Shown here one piece after another: positions 1 through 8,616 of a DNA stretch of 64,000 nt (its first letter is position 1; the number at the start of each line of letters is the position of its first letter). The stretch comes from ASV31 sp965229765. Its GTDB lineage: Bacteria > Pseudomonadota > Alphaproteobacteria > Rhodobacterales > Rhodobacteraceae. The position numbers and the translations under genes were made by a program. The notes under the pieces are model-generated. The model saw only the letters and a list, made by a program, of their open reading frames with translations, had not been told where the DNA came from and did not search any database. The stretch lies in assembly GCA_965229765.1 (NCBI GenBank), contig CBDDJT010000004.1, positions 496,001-560,000 of the forward strand. The letters run 5' to 3'.

Positions 1-448
1 GTCGTTCGAGAACATCGTCGTGCAGAAGGGCGCCACCGGCGACGTGACACCCGATGTCCGCGTTCAGGTGAACCTCGACGCCAAGAAGCGCACCGTCGAG
101 AACCAGTACGAAGTCTATTGCAAGTTCAAGGTGGAATCCAAATCCAAGGCCACCGGCGACATGCTGTTCCTGATGGAACTGGACTACGGCGGTGTGTTCC
201 TGATCGAGGGCGTGCCCGAGGAACAGCTTCACCCCTTCCTGCTTATCGAGTGCCCGCGGATGCTGTTCCCCTTCGTGCGCCGCATCGTCAGCGACGTGAC
301 GCGCGACGGTGGCTTCCCGCCGCTAAACCTGGAAAACGTGGATTTCGTGGCGCTCTATCGCCAGGAACTGGCCCGTCGTGCCCAGACCCAGCAGGCGCAG
401 GGCAACGGCGCCGCGGCTCCGGCACCCGAGGGCACCCAGCCCAACTGA
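1..448 (+). CDS. secB: SecB protein-export chaperone, 5' end outside window
   Basis: SecB is a cytoplasmic homotetrameric chaperone that keeps preproteins unfolded and delivers them to SecA. The reading frame is open from base 2 and enters at SFENIVVQKGA, so the true start lies left of the window. Recognisable family stretches are the YEVYCKFKVE strand region, the acidic GGVFLIEGVPEEQL segment and the conserved CPRMLFPFVRRIV helix, followed by GGFPPLNLENVDF. The Ala/Gln-rich tail is unconserved, as usual. It converges on dnaQ with a 2-base gap. secB next to dnaQ is the usual order near the origin in this order of bacteria. Confidence 0.95.
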   Translation, partial: SFENIVVQKGATGDVTPDVRVQVNLDAKKRTVENQYEVYCKFKVESKSKATGDMLFLMELDYGGVFLIEGVPEEQLHPFLLIECPRMLFPFVRRIVSDVTRDGGFPPLNLENVDFVALYRQELARRAQTQQAQGNGAAAPAPEGTQPN

Positions 449-450
449 CT

Positions 451-1152
451 TCAGCGCATCCGCGCCCAGATCGACCCATCGCCAAGGGACGCCACGAAAG
501 CCTCGTGCGCGTCCCTTTCGCTATCAGAGATCCGCGGCGGCAGCGCGCTTGGCCGCGACCGCGGCACCCAGGGCCCGTCAGCGTCGCGATCGGTCCGGCC
601 GCGCCCGCCTTCCATGGCAGCGCCCAGCATGAACCCCGGCTGACGCCCGCCGATCAGCTCCAGATACACCTCTGCCAGGATTTCGGAATCAAGAAGCGCG
701 CCGTGCAGCGTGCGCGCCGAGTTATCGATGCCGAAACGCCGGCAAAGTGCATCCAGTGACGCCGGAGAGCCGGGGAACTTTCTGCGCGCCATCTCCAGCG
801 TGTCGACGACGTTTGCCCAAACCAGAAGCGGCAGATTGCACCATCCAAGCTCGGCATTCAGGAACTTGATGTCGAAGCTGGCGTTGTGGATCACCAGTTT
901 TGCATCACCCACGAAATCCAGAAACGCGGGCCCCACTGCGGCAAACAAGGGCTTGTCGCGCAGGAACTCCTCACTCAGCCCATGCACCTGAAAGGCGTCC
1001 TGCGGCATGTCCCGCTCTGGGTTGATGTATTCGTGAAATGTCCGGCCGGTCGGGACGTGGTTCAGCAATTCCACCGCGCCGATCTCGACGATCCGGTCAC
1101 CGGTCGCGGGCTCGAACCCCGTTGTTTCCGTATCCAGAACGATCTCACGCAT
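451..1152 (-). CDS. dnaQ: DNA polymerase III epsilon subunit (3'-5' proofreading exonuclease)
   Basis: The product (233 aa) is the proofreading subunit of the replicative polymerase. The DEDDh exonuclease fold is plain: ExoI motif LDTETTGF near residues 5-12 with the catalytic Asp-Glu, ExoII VIHNASFDIKFLN near 95, and the ExoIII region HGALLDSEILAEVY with its conserved His and Asp. The start MREIVLDTETTG at 1152 is preferred over an in-frame start 27 bases upstream because the fold begins there. It overlaps coaE by 8 bases, indicating translational coupling in the leftward maf-aroE-coaE-dnaQ operon. The C-terminal 50 residues are the region expected to hold the polymerase alpha-binding tail. 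Confidence 0.95.
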   Translation of the reverse strand: MREIVLDTETTGFEPATGDRIVEIGAVELLNHVPTGRTFHEYINPERDMPQDAFQVHGLSEEFLRDKPLFAAVGPAFLDFVGDAKLVIHNASFDIKFLNAELGWCNLPLLVWANVVDTLEMARRKFPGSPASLDALCRRFGIDNSARTLHGALLDSEILAEVYLELIGGRQPGFMLGAAMEGGRGRTDRDADGPWVPRSRPSALPPRISDSERDAHEAFVASLGDGSIWARMR

Positions 1153-1744
1153 GGGGCAGCCCTTTTCTGATTTCCGCAACCACCTGTCTCACCGCAGCCC
1201 GCGCGCTGTCCATGTCCAGCGTTTCGATCACGTGATCGGCACGCGCGCGTTTCTCTGCATCGGGCATCTGCTTGGACAGGATCGCCTGAAAATGCGCCTC
1301 TGTCATTCCCGGCCGGTCCAGAACCCGGCTGCGCTGCACGTCCGCCGGCACCGATACCACCACCACCGCGTCCATTGCAGCTTCGCCGCCGGTTTCGAAC
1401 AGAAGCGGGATATCCAGCACCACGATGTCGCTTTCGGCCCGGTCAAGAAACGCCGCGCGATCCCGCGACACAAGCGGATGCACAACCGATTCTATCCGCT
1501 TCAAAGCACCCGGATCCCGCGCGATCCAGTCCTTCAGCACCGCGCGGCTGACGCCGTCTGGCCCCACCGCGTCGGGGTGGATCGCCGCGATCCCCGGCAC
1601 CGCCGCACCGCCGGGCGCGTAAAGCCTGTGAACCGCCGCATCCGCATCCCAGACCGGCAACCCCTCATCCGCGAACATCGCGGCTGTCGTCGACTTGCCC
1701 ATGCCGATCGACCCCGTCAGGCCAAGCCGGAAGGGGCGCTTCAT
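1145..1744 (-). CDS. coaE: Dephospho-CoA kinase
   Basis: This enzyme catalyses the last step of coenzyme A synthesis, phosphorylating the 3'-hydroxyl of dephospho-CoA with ATP. The 199-residue length is typical. The P-loop GLTGSIGMGKST is at residues 8-19, followed by the family DADAAVHRLYAPG segment with the conserved Asp pair, and by VVLDIPLLFETG near residue 108, the CoA-binding region. It overlaps aroE by 4 bases upstream and dnaQ by 8 bases downstream, so all three are probably one transcript. Confidence 0.95.
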   Translation of the reverse strand: MKRPFRLGLTGSIGMGKSTTAAMFADEGLPVWDADAAVHRLYAPGGAAVPGIAAIHPDAVGPDGVSRAVLKDWIARDPGALKRIESVVHPLVSRDRAAFLDRAESDIVVLDIPLLFETGGEAAMDAVVVVSVPADVQRSRVLDRPGMTEAHFQAILSKQMPDAEKRARADHVIETLDMDSARAAVRQVVAEIRKGLPHA

Positions 1745-2580
1745 CCGGCCAGAACCGCACGGCGCAAGGCGTCATCGACCTCTGGCCGTTTGCCGAACCA
1801 CCGCTCGAACCCCGGCACGGCCTGATAAAGAAGCATCCCCAGCCCGTCGACGGTGCGGCACCCGATTTGAAGCCCGGCACGCAGAAACGGCGTTTCCAGC
1901 GGCGAATAGACCAGATCGGTCACCACCGTATCCCGCGAAAGTGCCTCCAGCGGAACCGAAAGCGGCGGCTTGCCCGTCATGCCAAGCGCCGTGGTATTCA
2001 CTGCAAGGGCCGCGCCCTCCAACATACTGCCGGCGTGGACCCAGTCGCGAACCTCGATCCGCGTGCCGAATTCCTCGCGCAGCGCTTCGGCTCTGCCTCG
2101 TGTGCGATTCGCCAGACGGATTGACGGCACGCCCGCTTCCAGAAGAGACGCCAGAACCGCCCGGGCCGCGCCCCCTGCGCCATAAACCACCGCCGGACCA
2201 GAACGCGGATCCCATTCCGGAGCACCCTTTCGCAGGTTCTCGATGAAACCGAATCCGTCAGTGTTGTCGGCCTGCATCTTGCCGTCACGCCGAAAGGTAA
2301 GTGTGTTCGCCGCCCCGATGACCGCCGCCCGGTCGGTGACCACGTCGGCCAGCCGGATCACGGTTTCCTTATGTGGAATCGTGACATTGACGCCGACAAA
2401 GCCCATCTTTGGCAACATTCCCAGCACGTCCGGCAAATCCTTCTGCGAGACGTGCATGGGAACATAGTGTCCCGCCAGTCCGTACCGCTTCAGCCAGTGA
2501 CCATGCAGGACGGGTGACCTGCTGTGCGCGATCGGGTCGCCGATCACGCCCGCCAATGGAATCTTCTGCGTTGTCGTCAT
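1741..2580 (-). CDS. aroE: Shikimate dehydrogenase (NADP+)
   Basis: AroE reduces 3-dehydroshikimate to shikimate in aromatic amino acid synthesis. The 279-residue protein has the substrate-binding start GVIGDPIAHSRSPVLHG, the catalytic Lys in NVTIPHKE near residue 87, and the Asn/Asp pair in GAANTL and ADNTDGFGF. The Rossmann glycine loop is VYGAGGAARAV near residue 150, and the Arg in LANRTRGRAE fits NADP preference. It overlaps maf by 4 bases and coaE by 4 bases. Confidence 0.96.
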   Translation of the reverse strand: MTTTQKIPLAGVIGDPIAHSRSPVLHGHWLKRYGLAGHYVPMHVSQKDLPDVLGMLPKMGFVGVNVTIPHKETVIRLADVVTDRAAVIGAANTLTFRRDGKMQADNTDGFGFIENLRKGAPEWDPRSGPAVVYGAGGAARAVLASLLEAGVPSIRLANRTRGRAEALREEFGTRIEVRDWVHAGSMLEGAALAVNTTALGMTGKPPLSVPLEALSRDTVVTDLVYSPLETPFLRAGLQIGCRTVDGLGMLLYQAVPGFERWFGKRPEVDDALRRAVLAG

Positions 2581-3176
2581 GTGGCGATCGTCCCCCTGAG
2601 CACGAGGTAATTCAAAAGCTCGGTCAACGGCAGCCCAAGCACCGCGAAATAGTCACCCTCGATTCGCGTGAACAGGCGAATGCCCTCTCCCTCGACGTGA
2701 TAACCGCCGACCGAATGGCGCACCTCGTCCCAGTTTCGCGCGACGTAATCCGCGACGAAGCCCTCGCTCAGCTCTCGCATGTGCATTCGCACCACGCCCA
2801 CATGCCGCCAGACCGGCGCGCCATCCTCGTAGATGACCGCCGCCGACAGCAGCATGTGCGTTTGCCCCGAAAGACGCCCCAGTGTTTGCGTCAGCGCCTC
2901 GGGCGTCCCGGCCTTTCCAAAGATCTCTGATTTCAGCGCCAGGACCTGGTCGCAGCCAAGAACCAGGCCCTCTCCATGCTTCATGGCGATCCGACGCGCC
3001 TTCATCTCGGCCAGCCCATCGGCGATATCGCGTGGCGAAGCGCCCTCCGCCTGCATGGCGGCGCGCACGCCTTCTTCGTCGATCCGGGCTGGATCAACGG
3101 CGACGCTCAGCCCCGCATTTTCCAGAAGCTGGCGCCGCGTGGCAGAGCCGGAGGCAAGGATCAGATCTTTCGGCAT
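2577..3176 (-). CDS. maf: Maf-family nucleotide pyrophosphatase
   Basis: Maf proteins hydrolyse the alpha-beta bond of non-canonical or modified nucleoside triphosphates and are linked to septum control. The family opening LILASGSATRRQLLENAGL is at residues 4-22, followed by the central GLVLGCDQVLAL motif with the catalytic Asp near residue 77, and by EVRHSVGGYHVEGEGIRLF. The start MPKDLILASGS at 3176 (199 aa) is chosen; a longer in-frame extension to 3332 has no family similarity. It is the first gene of the leftward operon and abuts the AT-rich gap that I read as the possible origin. Confidence 0.93.
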   Translation of the reverse strand: MPKDLILASGSATRRQLLENAGLSVAVDPARIDEEGVRAAMQAEGASPRDIADGLAEMKARRIAMKHGEGLVLGCDQVLALKSEIFGKAGTPEALTQTLGRLSGQTHMLLSAAVIYEDGAPVWRHVGVVRMHMRELSEGFVADYVARNWDEVRHSVGGYHVEGEGIRLFTRIEGDYFAVLGLPLTELLNYLVLRGTIAT

Positions 3177-3592
3177 GGGACAAACCTGTTGGCAAACGGC
3201 AGGAGAAGCAAGCGTGGGAAACGGGGATATCCCGGCCCCGCGCGGTTGCCGCGAAATTCCGGGCCGGCCCGCGCTGGAAACAGGTGCAATCATCCCGATG
3301 GGACAATCGCCCGACCCGCTTGTGTACGGCACCGGCCGTGACCGAGTCGCCGCGATCCATCCAATGGATCTTCAACAGGGCCTATCTATTAAGGTATTGA
3401 TTAAATTGATATATTTCATAGTTTTCCTCCTTGCATCCGGTTTTCCACATGGCTCGGTGCAGGAAAAATCCAGATGGGGAGAATTCCGGGAAAACCGGAT
3501 AATCCCCACCATCCCCAGCCCCTACTACAGCCACATCTTTCTTTTAATACTTTCTTTATTTAAGGGGTGGGTCGGATCAACCCGAGGCGCCC
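3177..3592. other. AT-rich gap between divergent maf and hemJ; possible oriC
   Basis: This is the largest non-coding gap in the origin-proximal block and it separates leftward from rightward genes. The left half is ordinary GC-rich sequence. From about 3380 it becomes clearly AT-rich. An exact match to the IHF consensus (YAA-N4-TTGATW) lies at 3390-3402. A DnaA-box-like TTTTCCACA lies at 3441-3449 (one mismatch to TTATCCACA), with a weaker TTATCCGGT on the minus strand at 3494-3502. A second AT-rich tract is at 3540-3563. A promoter for hemJ should also lie here. That it acts as the origin is inference from position and composition. The genes often flanking the alphaproteobacterial origin, hemE and the ppsR-like RP001 gene, are not present here. 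Confidence 0.5.
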
Positions 3593-4045
3593 ATGTCCGA
3601 CATACTCGTCACCCTCTACCCCTGGACCAAGACGTTACACGTCCTGTCCGTGATCGCGTGGATGGCCGGTCTGTTCTACCTGCCCCGGCTTTACGTCTAT
3701 CACGCGGAAAAGGTTGGGACGGGGACCGACACCGATGACCTGTTCCAGACTATGGAAATGAAGCTGCTGCGCCTCATCATGAACCCTGCCATGATCTCAA
3801 GCTGGATCTTCGGGCTGCTGCTGGTGATAACCCCCGGCGTGATCGACTGGGGCGCCGTCTGGCCCTATGCCAAGTTCGTGGCGATAATCGGCATGACGTG
3901 GTTCCACATGTGGTGCGCCGCCCGCCGCAAAGAGTTCGTGGCTGGCGCAAACACCCGCACCGGCCGCCAGTTCCGGATCATGAACGAGGTTCCGACGCTC
4001 TTTTTGATTGTCATCGTGGTCGCCGTGATTGCGCGTCCTTTCTGA
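3593..4045 (+). CDS. hemJ: Protoporphyrinogen IX oxidase HemJ
   Basis: HemJ is an inner-membrane protein that oxidises protoporphyrinogen IX to protoporphyrin IX in bacteria lacking HemY or HemG. The 150-residue protein has four hydrophobic helices. The family-defining first helix HVLSVIAWMAGLFYLPRLYVYH carries conserved His and Arg residues near positions 17-38. WFHMWCAARRKEF around residue 105 and the RIMNEVPTLFLIVIV last helix also match the UPF0093/HemJ pattern. It is followed 115 bases later by rho, the usual Rhodobacterales arrangement. Confidence 0.93.
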   Translation: MSDILVTLYPWTKTLHVLSVIAWMAGLFYLPRLYVYHAEKVGTGTDTDDLFQTMEMKLLRLIMNPAMISSWIFGLLLVITPGVIDWGAVWPYAKFVAIIGMTWFHMWCAARRKEFVAGANTRTGRQFRIMNEVPTLFLIVIVVAVIARPF

Positions 4046-4051
4046 CGACGA

Positions 4052-4080
4052 TTGACAGGACGGGCCAGCGTCACTAACTA
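4052..4080 (+). promoter_or_regulatory. Sigma-70-type promoter for rho
   Basis: TTGACA at 4052-4057 and TAACTA at 4075-4080 are separated by 17 bases, close to the vegetative promoter consensus. They begin 6 bases after the hemJ stop. Transcription would start near 4087 and leave a leader of about 70 bases before the rho start at 4161. Assignment is by motif and spacing only. Confidence 0.6.
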
Positions 4081-4160
4081 CGCACCGCAGCCGTCCGGCT
4101 GTGTACCTTCCAGAATTGTGCTGACCGTGCGCCGTCTCCGGCCGGTCCCGAAGGATTTCC

Positions 4161-5432
4161 ATGACCACCGACCGCCTGAATCTGTCCGACCTGAAGGCCA
4201 AAAGCCCCAAGGACCTTCTGTCCATGGCCGAAGAGCTTGAGATCGAGAACGCCTCGACCATGCGCAAGGGCGACATGATGTTCGCCATCCTGAAGGAACA
4301 GGCCGAGGAAGGCTGGCATATCGGCGGCGACGGTGTGCTCGAGGTTTTGCAGGACGGCTTCGGGTTTCTCCGCTCGCCAGAGGCGAACTATCTGCCCGGA
4401 CCCGACGACATCTATGTCTCGCCGGACATGATCCGCCAGTACTCGCTGCGCACGGGTGACAGCGTCGAAGGCGTCATTCGCGCCCCGAGAGAGAATGAGC
4501 GCTACTTTGCCCTGACAAGCGTCGAACAGATCAACTTCGAAGATCCGGAACGTGCGCGTCACAAGGTCAACTTCGACAACCTCACGCCGCTTTATCCGGA
4601 CGAGCGCCTGAAGATGGAGACCGAGGACCCGACCCATCGCGATCGGTCCGCCCGCATCATCGACCTGGTGGCGCCCATCGGGAAAGGCCAGCGTTGCCTG
4701 ATCGTCGCACCGCCCCGCACCGGCAAGACGGTTCTCTTGCAGAACATCGCCCACTCGATCGAACTCAACCACCCAGAATGCTACCTGATCGTCCTGCTGA
4801 TCGACGAGCGGCCAGAGGAAGTGACAGACATGCAGCGGTCGGTGAAGGGAGAGGTCATTTCCTCTACCTTCGACGAGCCCGCCGCGCGCCACGTCGCCGT
4901 GTCGGAAATGGTGATCGAAAAGGCCAAGCGTCTGGTGGAACACAAGCGTGACGTCGTGATCCTGCTTGATTCGATCACCCGTCTCGGCCGCGCCTTCAAC
5001 ACCGTCGTCCCGTCCTCGGGCAAGGTGCTGACCGGCGGTGTCGATGCAAACGCCCTTCAGCGTCCAAAGCGGTTCTTCGGCGCCGCCCGGAACATCGAGG
5101 AAGGCGGCTCGCTTACGATCATCTCCACCGCGCTGATCGACACTGGCAGCCGCATGGACGAAGTCATCTTCGAGGAATTCAAGGGCACCGGTAACTCGGA
5201 AATCGTGCTGGACCGCAAGGTTGCCGACAAGCGCGTGTTCCCGGCGATGGACATCCTGAAATCCGGCACCCGGAAAGAGGAACTGCTTGTCGCCAAGTCC
5301 GACCTGCAAAAAACCTATGTCCTGCGCCGCATCCTGAACCCGATGGGAACCACCGACGCCATCGAGTTCCTGATCTCCAAGCTCAAGCAGACCAAGTCGA
5401 ACTCAGATTTCTTCGACTCGATGAACGCCTGA
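4161..5432 (+). CDS. rho: Transcription termination factor Rho
   Basis: Rho is a hexameric RNA-dependent ATPase helicase that ends transcription. The 423-residue protein has the N-terminal domain (LSDLKAKSPKDLLSMAEEL), the RNA-binding fold with DGFGFLRSPEANYLPGPDDIYVS, and the ATPase core. The Walker A APPRTGKT is at about residues 183-190, Walker B VVILLDSITRLGRAFN follows, and VDANALQRPKRFFGAARN contains the Q-loop. It ends with LISKLKQTKSNSDFF. A promoter lies just upstream. mnmE starts 20 bases downstream. Confidence 0.97.
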   Translation: MTTDRLNLSDLKAKSPKDLLSMAEELEIENASTMRKGDMMFAILKEQAEEGWHIGGDGVLEVLQDGFGFLRSPEANYLPGPDDIYVSPDMIRQYSLRTGDSVEGVIRAPRENERYFALTSVEQINFEDPERARHKVNFDNLTPLYPDERLKMETEDPTHRDRSARIIDLVAPIGKGQRCLIVAPPRTGKTVLLQNIAHSIELNHPECYLIVLLIDERPEEVTDMQRSVKGEVISSTFDEPAARHVAVSEMVIEKAKRLVEHKRDVVILLDSITRLGRAFNTVVPSSGKVLTGGVDANALQRPKRFFGAARNIEEGGSLTIISTALIDTGSRMDEVIFEEFKGTGNSEIVLDRKVADKRVFPAMDILKSGTRKEELLVAKSDLQKTYVLRRILNPMGTTDAIEFLISKLKQTKSNSDFFDSMNA

Positions 5433-5451
5433 CGGCCAGCGCCCGACTGCC

Positions 5452-6735
5452 ATGGACACGATTTATGCCCTTGCCTCGGCCCGTGGAAAGGCCGGGGTCG
5501 CGGTCGTTCGCCTGTCCGGTCCCCGGGCACATGACGCGGTTCGGCGCCTGGCTGGAACGGTGCCCGAGCCCCGGCGCGCCAGTCTGCGCGCCTTGCGGGA
5601 TGAAGCGGGCGAACTTATTGATAACGCTCTGATTCTCACCTTCTCAAAGGGCGCAAGCTTTACCGGAGAGGCGTCGGCGGAACTGCACCTTCACGGCAGT
5701 ATCGCTGTGATCGCCGCCGTGCTTCGGGCCTTGTCGGGAATGGATGGGCTTCGCCTTGCCGACCCCGGCGAGTTCACCCGCCGCGCGCTGGAAAACGACC
5801 GTCTCGACCTTGCCCAGGTCGAGGGCCTGGCGGATCTGATCGAAGCCGAGACAGAGGCCCAGCGCATTCAGGCCCAGCGCGTTCTTTCCGGCGCCCTAGG
5901 CGAGCGTGTGGCGGCTTGGCGCGCGGATCTCATCCATGCCGCCGCGCTGATCGAGGTCACGATCGACTTCGCCGACGAAGAGGTGCCCGAGGACGTGACG
6001 CCAGAGGTCCGCAAGCGCTTGGACGGCGTTATCGCGGACCTGCGCCATGAGATTGCCGGGGCGTCAGTGGCCGAGCGTATCCGCGACGGGTTCGAGGTGG
6101 CCATCGTTGGTAAGCCGAACGTGGGAAAATCCACGCTTCTCAACCGCTTGGCAGGTCGCGAGGCCGCGATCACCTCGGACATCGCAGGGACCACCCGCGA
6201 CGTGATCGAGGTTCGGATGGACCTGCGCGGGCTACCAGTGACCCTGCTGGACACCGCGGGTCTGCGGGACACGGACGACGCCGTGGAAGGCATCGGAGTG
6301 CAGCGCGCTCTGGATCGGGCCAATGCTGCGGACCTTCGCGTTTTTCTTGTCGATGAGGACGGCCCCCTTCTGTCCCCGATTGCAGGTGACATCACCCGCC
6401 GTGCCAAGGGCGATCTGTCGGACAGGCAGGATCCAGCGGTTTCGGGCAAGACGGGGGCTGGCGTTGATGAACTCGTCGACGCCATCGCGTCAGAGCTTGA
6501 ACGCCGGGCCCAGGGCGCCGGAACCGCGATCCGCGAACGCCACCGTATCGCGATGGAATCCGGCCTTGCCTCTTTGGAATCGGCGCGAGTCGGTTTAGAT
6601 AGAGGCCTCGGCGCGCAGGAACTGATCGCTGAAGACATCCGGACTGCCATACGCGCGCTCGAAGCGCTCGTTGGCCATATCGGGGTCGAGGACGTGCTTG
6701 ATCGGATTTTCGCCCAGTTCTGCCTGGGCAAGTAG
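5452..6735 (+). CDS. mnmE: tRNA uridine-5-carboxymethylaminomethyl modification GTPase MnmE
   Basis: MnmE works with MnmG to install the cmnm5 group on wobble uridine 34 of certain tRNAs. The N-terminal formyl-THF-binding domain begins MDTIYALASARGKAGVAVVRLSGP. The GTPase domain has G1 GKPNVGKST near residue 221, G2 TTRD, and G3 DTAGLRDTDD. The protein ends in the diagnostic C-x-G-K motif (FCLGK). The length, 427 aa, is slightly shorter than the 454 aa of the E. coli protein, normal for alphaproteobacteria. It lies 3 bases from mnmG, so partner enzymes are co-transcribed. Confidence 0.97.
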   Translation: MDTIYALASARGKAGVAVVRLSGPRAHDAVRRLAGTVPEPRRASLRALRDEAGELIDNALILTFSKGASFTGEASAELHLHGSIAVIAAVLRALSGMDGLRLADPGEFTRRALENDRLDLAQVEGLADLIEAETEAQRIQAQRVLSGALGERVAAWRADLIHAAALIEVTIDFADEEVPEDVTPEVRKRLDGVIADLRHEIAGASVAERIRDGFEVAIVGKPNVGKSTLLNRLAGREAAITSDIAGTTRDVIEVRMDLRGLPVTLLDTAGLRDTDDAVEGIGVQRALDRANAADLRVFLVDEDGPLLSPIAGDITRRAKGDLSDRQDPAVSGKTGAGVDELVDAIASELERRAQGAGTAIRERHRIAMESGLASLESARVGLDRGLGAQELIAEDIRTAIRALEALVGHIGVEDVLDRIFAQFCLGK

Positions 6736-6738
6736 GGA

Positions 6739-8616
6739 GTGTTTCACGTGAAACACCGGGATTTCGATGTTGTTGTGGTCGGTGGTGGCCATGCCGGTTG
6801 CGATGCGGCGCATGTCGCGGCGCGCCGTGGCGCCCGGACCGCACTGGTCACGCTCACGCGCGACGGCATCGGCGTGATGTCCTGCAATCCTGCCATTGGC
6901 GGCCTCGGCAAGGGCCATCTTGTGCGCGAGATCGATGCGCTCGATGGCGTGATGGGCCATGTGGCCGACCGCGCCGGCATCCAGTTCCGCCTGCTCAACC
7001 GCCGCAAGGGCCCTGCCGTGCAGGGCCCGCGCGCTCAGGCCGACCGCAAGATCTACCGGACGGAAATGCGCCGCTCCCTCGAGTCCACGGAGAATCTTTC
7101 CATCCTTGAAGGTGAGGTCATTGACCTGATCGTCGAGAATGACAGCGTCACCGGCGTGGTTCTGGCCGATGACAGCCGCATTTCCGCCGGCGCCGTGGTG
7201 CTGACGACCGGTACCTTCCTGCGCGGCGTCATTCACATTGGCGATGTGAGCTATCCCGGCGGCCGAATGGGCGACAAGCCCTCGGTGCGGCTGGCAGAGC
7301 GGATCGACGGTTTCGGCCTGCCGCTAGGGCGCCTGAAGACCGGCACCCCGCCGCGGCTCGACGGTCGCACCATCGCCTGGGATATCCTTGAATCTCAGCC
7401 CGGCGACGATGACCCGGCGCTGTTCTCGTTCATGTCGACGGCGCCCTTCGCGCGGCAGATTTCTTGTGGCATCACCCACACGAACGAAGCCACCCACGAC
7501 CTGATCCGCGAAAATCTGGCCCGCTCGGCCATGTACGGCGGTCATATCGACGGTGTCGGCCCGCGCTATTGCCCCTCGATAGAAGACAAGGTCGTGCGCT
7601 TTGCCGACAAGTCGTCGCACCAGGTTTTCCTTGAGCCAGAAGGGCTTGACGACCACACGGTCTATCCCAACGGCATCTCCACCTCGTTGCCCGCCGATGT
7701 ACAGGAGGCTTACGTTCATTCGATTCGCGGGCTGGAACAGGCAGAAATCCTGCAACCGGGCTACGCCATCGAATACGACTACGTCGACCCCCGCGCCCTG
7801 ACCCCGACGCTGGAGCTGCGCGATGTCCCAGGGCTGTTCCTTGCGGGTCAGATCAACGGCACCACGGGCTATGAAGAGGCCGCCGCGCAGGGTCTTGTCG
7901 CCGGCCTGAACGCTGCCTTGCGGGCGGCGGGCGAAGCGCCAGCGCTTTTCCCCCGCACCCAGTCCTACATCGGCGTGATGATCGACGATCTCGTGACGCG
8001 CGGCGTCACGGAGCCCTACCGCATGTTCACATCGCGCGCCGAATTCCGCCTTGCCCTGCGTGCCGATAACGCGGATCAACGCCTGACGCCGCAGGGTCTT
8101 GCCTGGGGTATCGTGCGGCCGGAACGCGCCGCAGCCTATGCCGCAAAGGCCGCGGCGCTGGAAAATGGCCGCGCGCGTCTTCAGTGTATGACGTTGACAC
8201 CGCGCCAGATCGTGACCGCGGGTGTGCATGTGAACCAGGACGGCGTGCGCCGAAATGGTATGGACGTTCTGTCATTCCCCGATGTGTCCTTCGATCATCT
8301 TTTGACCCTTGATCCGGGCTTGGTCGATATCGGTCCCAAAACCCGCCGTCAGCTTGAGATCGAGGCGCTTTATGCCAACTACATTGCCCGGCAGGAGAAG
8401 GACGTTCAGGCGATGTCGCGCGACGAAGAACACGCGATTCCCGCCGGGTTCGATTTCGATTCGCTTGGGGGCCTGTCGAACGAACTTCGGGCCAAGCTGA
8501 ACGCGGCGCGGCCGGCGACGATTGGTCAGGCGTCGCGGGTAGAGGGCATGACGCCGGCAGCATTGACGCTGATACTCGCGCGGCTGCGTCAGTCGGCGCG
8601 GAAGCGTGCGGTATGA
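6739..8616 (+). CDS. mnmG: tRNA uridine-5-carboxymethylaminomethyl modification enzyme MnmG (GidA)
   Basis: MnmG is the FAD- and NADH-dependent partner of MnmE in wobble-uridine modification. The 625-residue protein has the FAD dinucleotide fold VVVGGGHAGCDAA near residues 10-22, the signature GIGHLVRE-like segment GLGKGHLVREIDALDG, and GPAVQGPRAQADR with conserved Cys/Arg neighbours. The C-terminal helical domain ends in ARLRQSARK. A GTG start is used. Residues 2-6 (FHVKH) are encoded by a parS centromere site, so part of the N-terminus is set by the partition site. It overlaps rsmG by 4 bases (ATGA). Confidence 0.96.
   Translation: MFHVKHRDFDVVVVGGGHAGCDAAHVAARRGARTALVTLTRDGIGVMSCNPAIGGLGKGHLVREIDALDGVMGHVADRAGIQFRLLNRRKGPAVQGPRAQADRKIYRTEMRRSLESTENLSILEGEVIDLIVENDSVTGVVLADDSRISAGAVVLTTGTFLRGVIHIGDVSYPGGRMGDKPSVRLAERIDGFGLPLGRLKTGTPPRLDGRTIAWDILESQPGDDDPALFSFMSTAPFARQISCGITHTNEATHDLIRENLARSAMYGGHIDGVGPRYCPSIEDKVVRFADKSSHQVFLEPEGLDDHTVYPNGISTSLPADVQEAYVHSIRGLEQAEILQPGYAIEYDYVDPRALTPTLELRDVPGLFLAGQINGTTGYEEAAAQGLVAGLNAALRAAGEAPALFPRTQSYIGVMIDDLVTRGVTEPYRMFTSRAEFRLALRADNADQRLTPQGLAWGIVRPERAAAYAAKAAALENGRARLQCMTLTPRQIVTAGVHVNQDGVRRNGMDVLSFPDVSFDHLLTLDPGLVDIGPKTRRQLEIEALYANYIARQEKDVQAMSRDEEHAIPAGFDFDSLGGLSNELRAKLNAARPATIGQASRVEGMTPAALTLILARLRQSARKRAV
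6740..6755. other. parS centromere site 1 (16/16)
   Basis: The exact 16-bp palindrome TGTTTCACGTGAAACA, the standard chromosomal parS bound by ParB. It starts one base into the mnmG start codon and encodes the residues FHVKH. parA and parB lie about 2.5 kb downstream. Confidence 0.97.

Noticed and set aside
3389..3404. Possible CtrA-binding site (TTAA repeats) in the putative origin
   Set aside because: The two TTAA half-sites are 8 bases apart instead of the 7 of the CtrA consensus; another TTAA pair at 3544 and 3560 is 12 apart.
3494..3502. Second DnaA box
   Set aside because: The minus-strand TTATCCGGT matches only six of nine consensus positions; kept as a weak note in the gap entry, not as a separate site.
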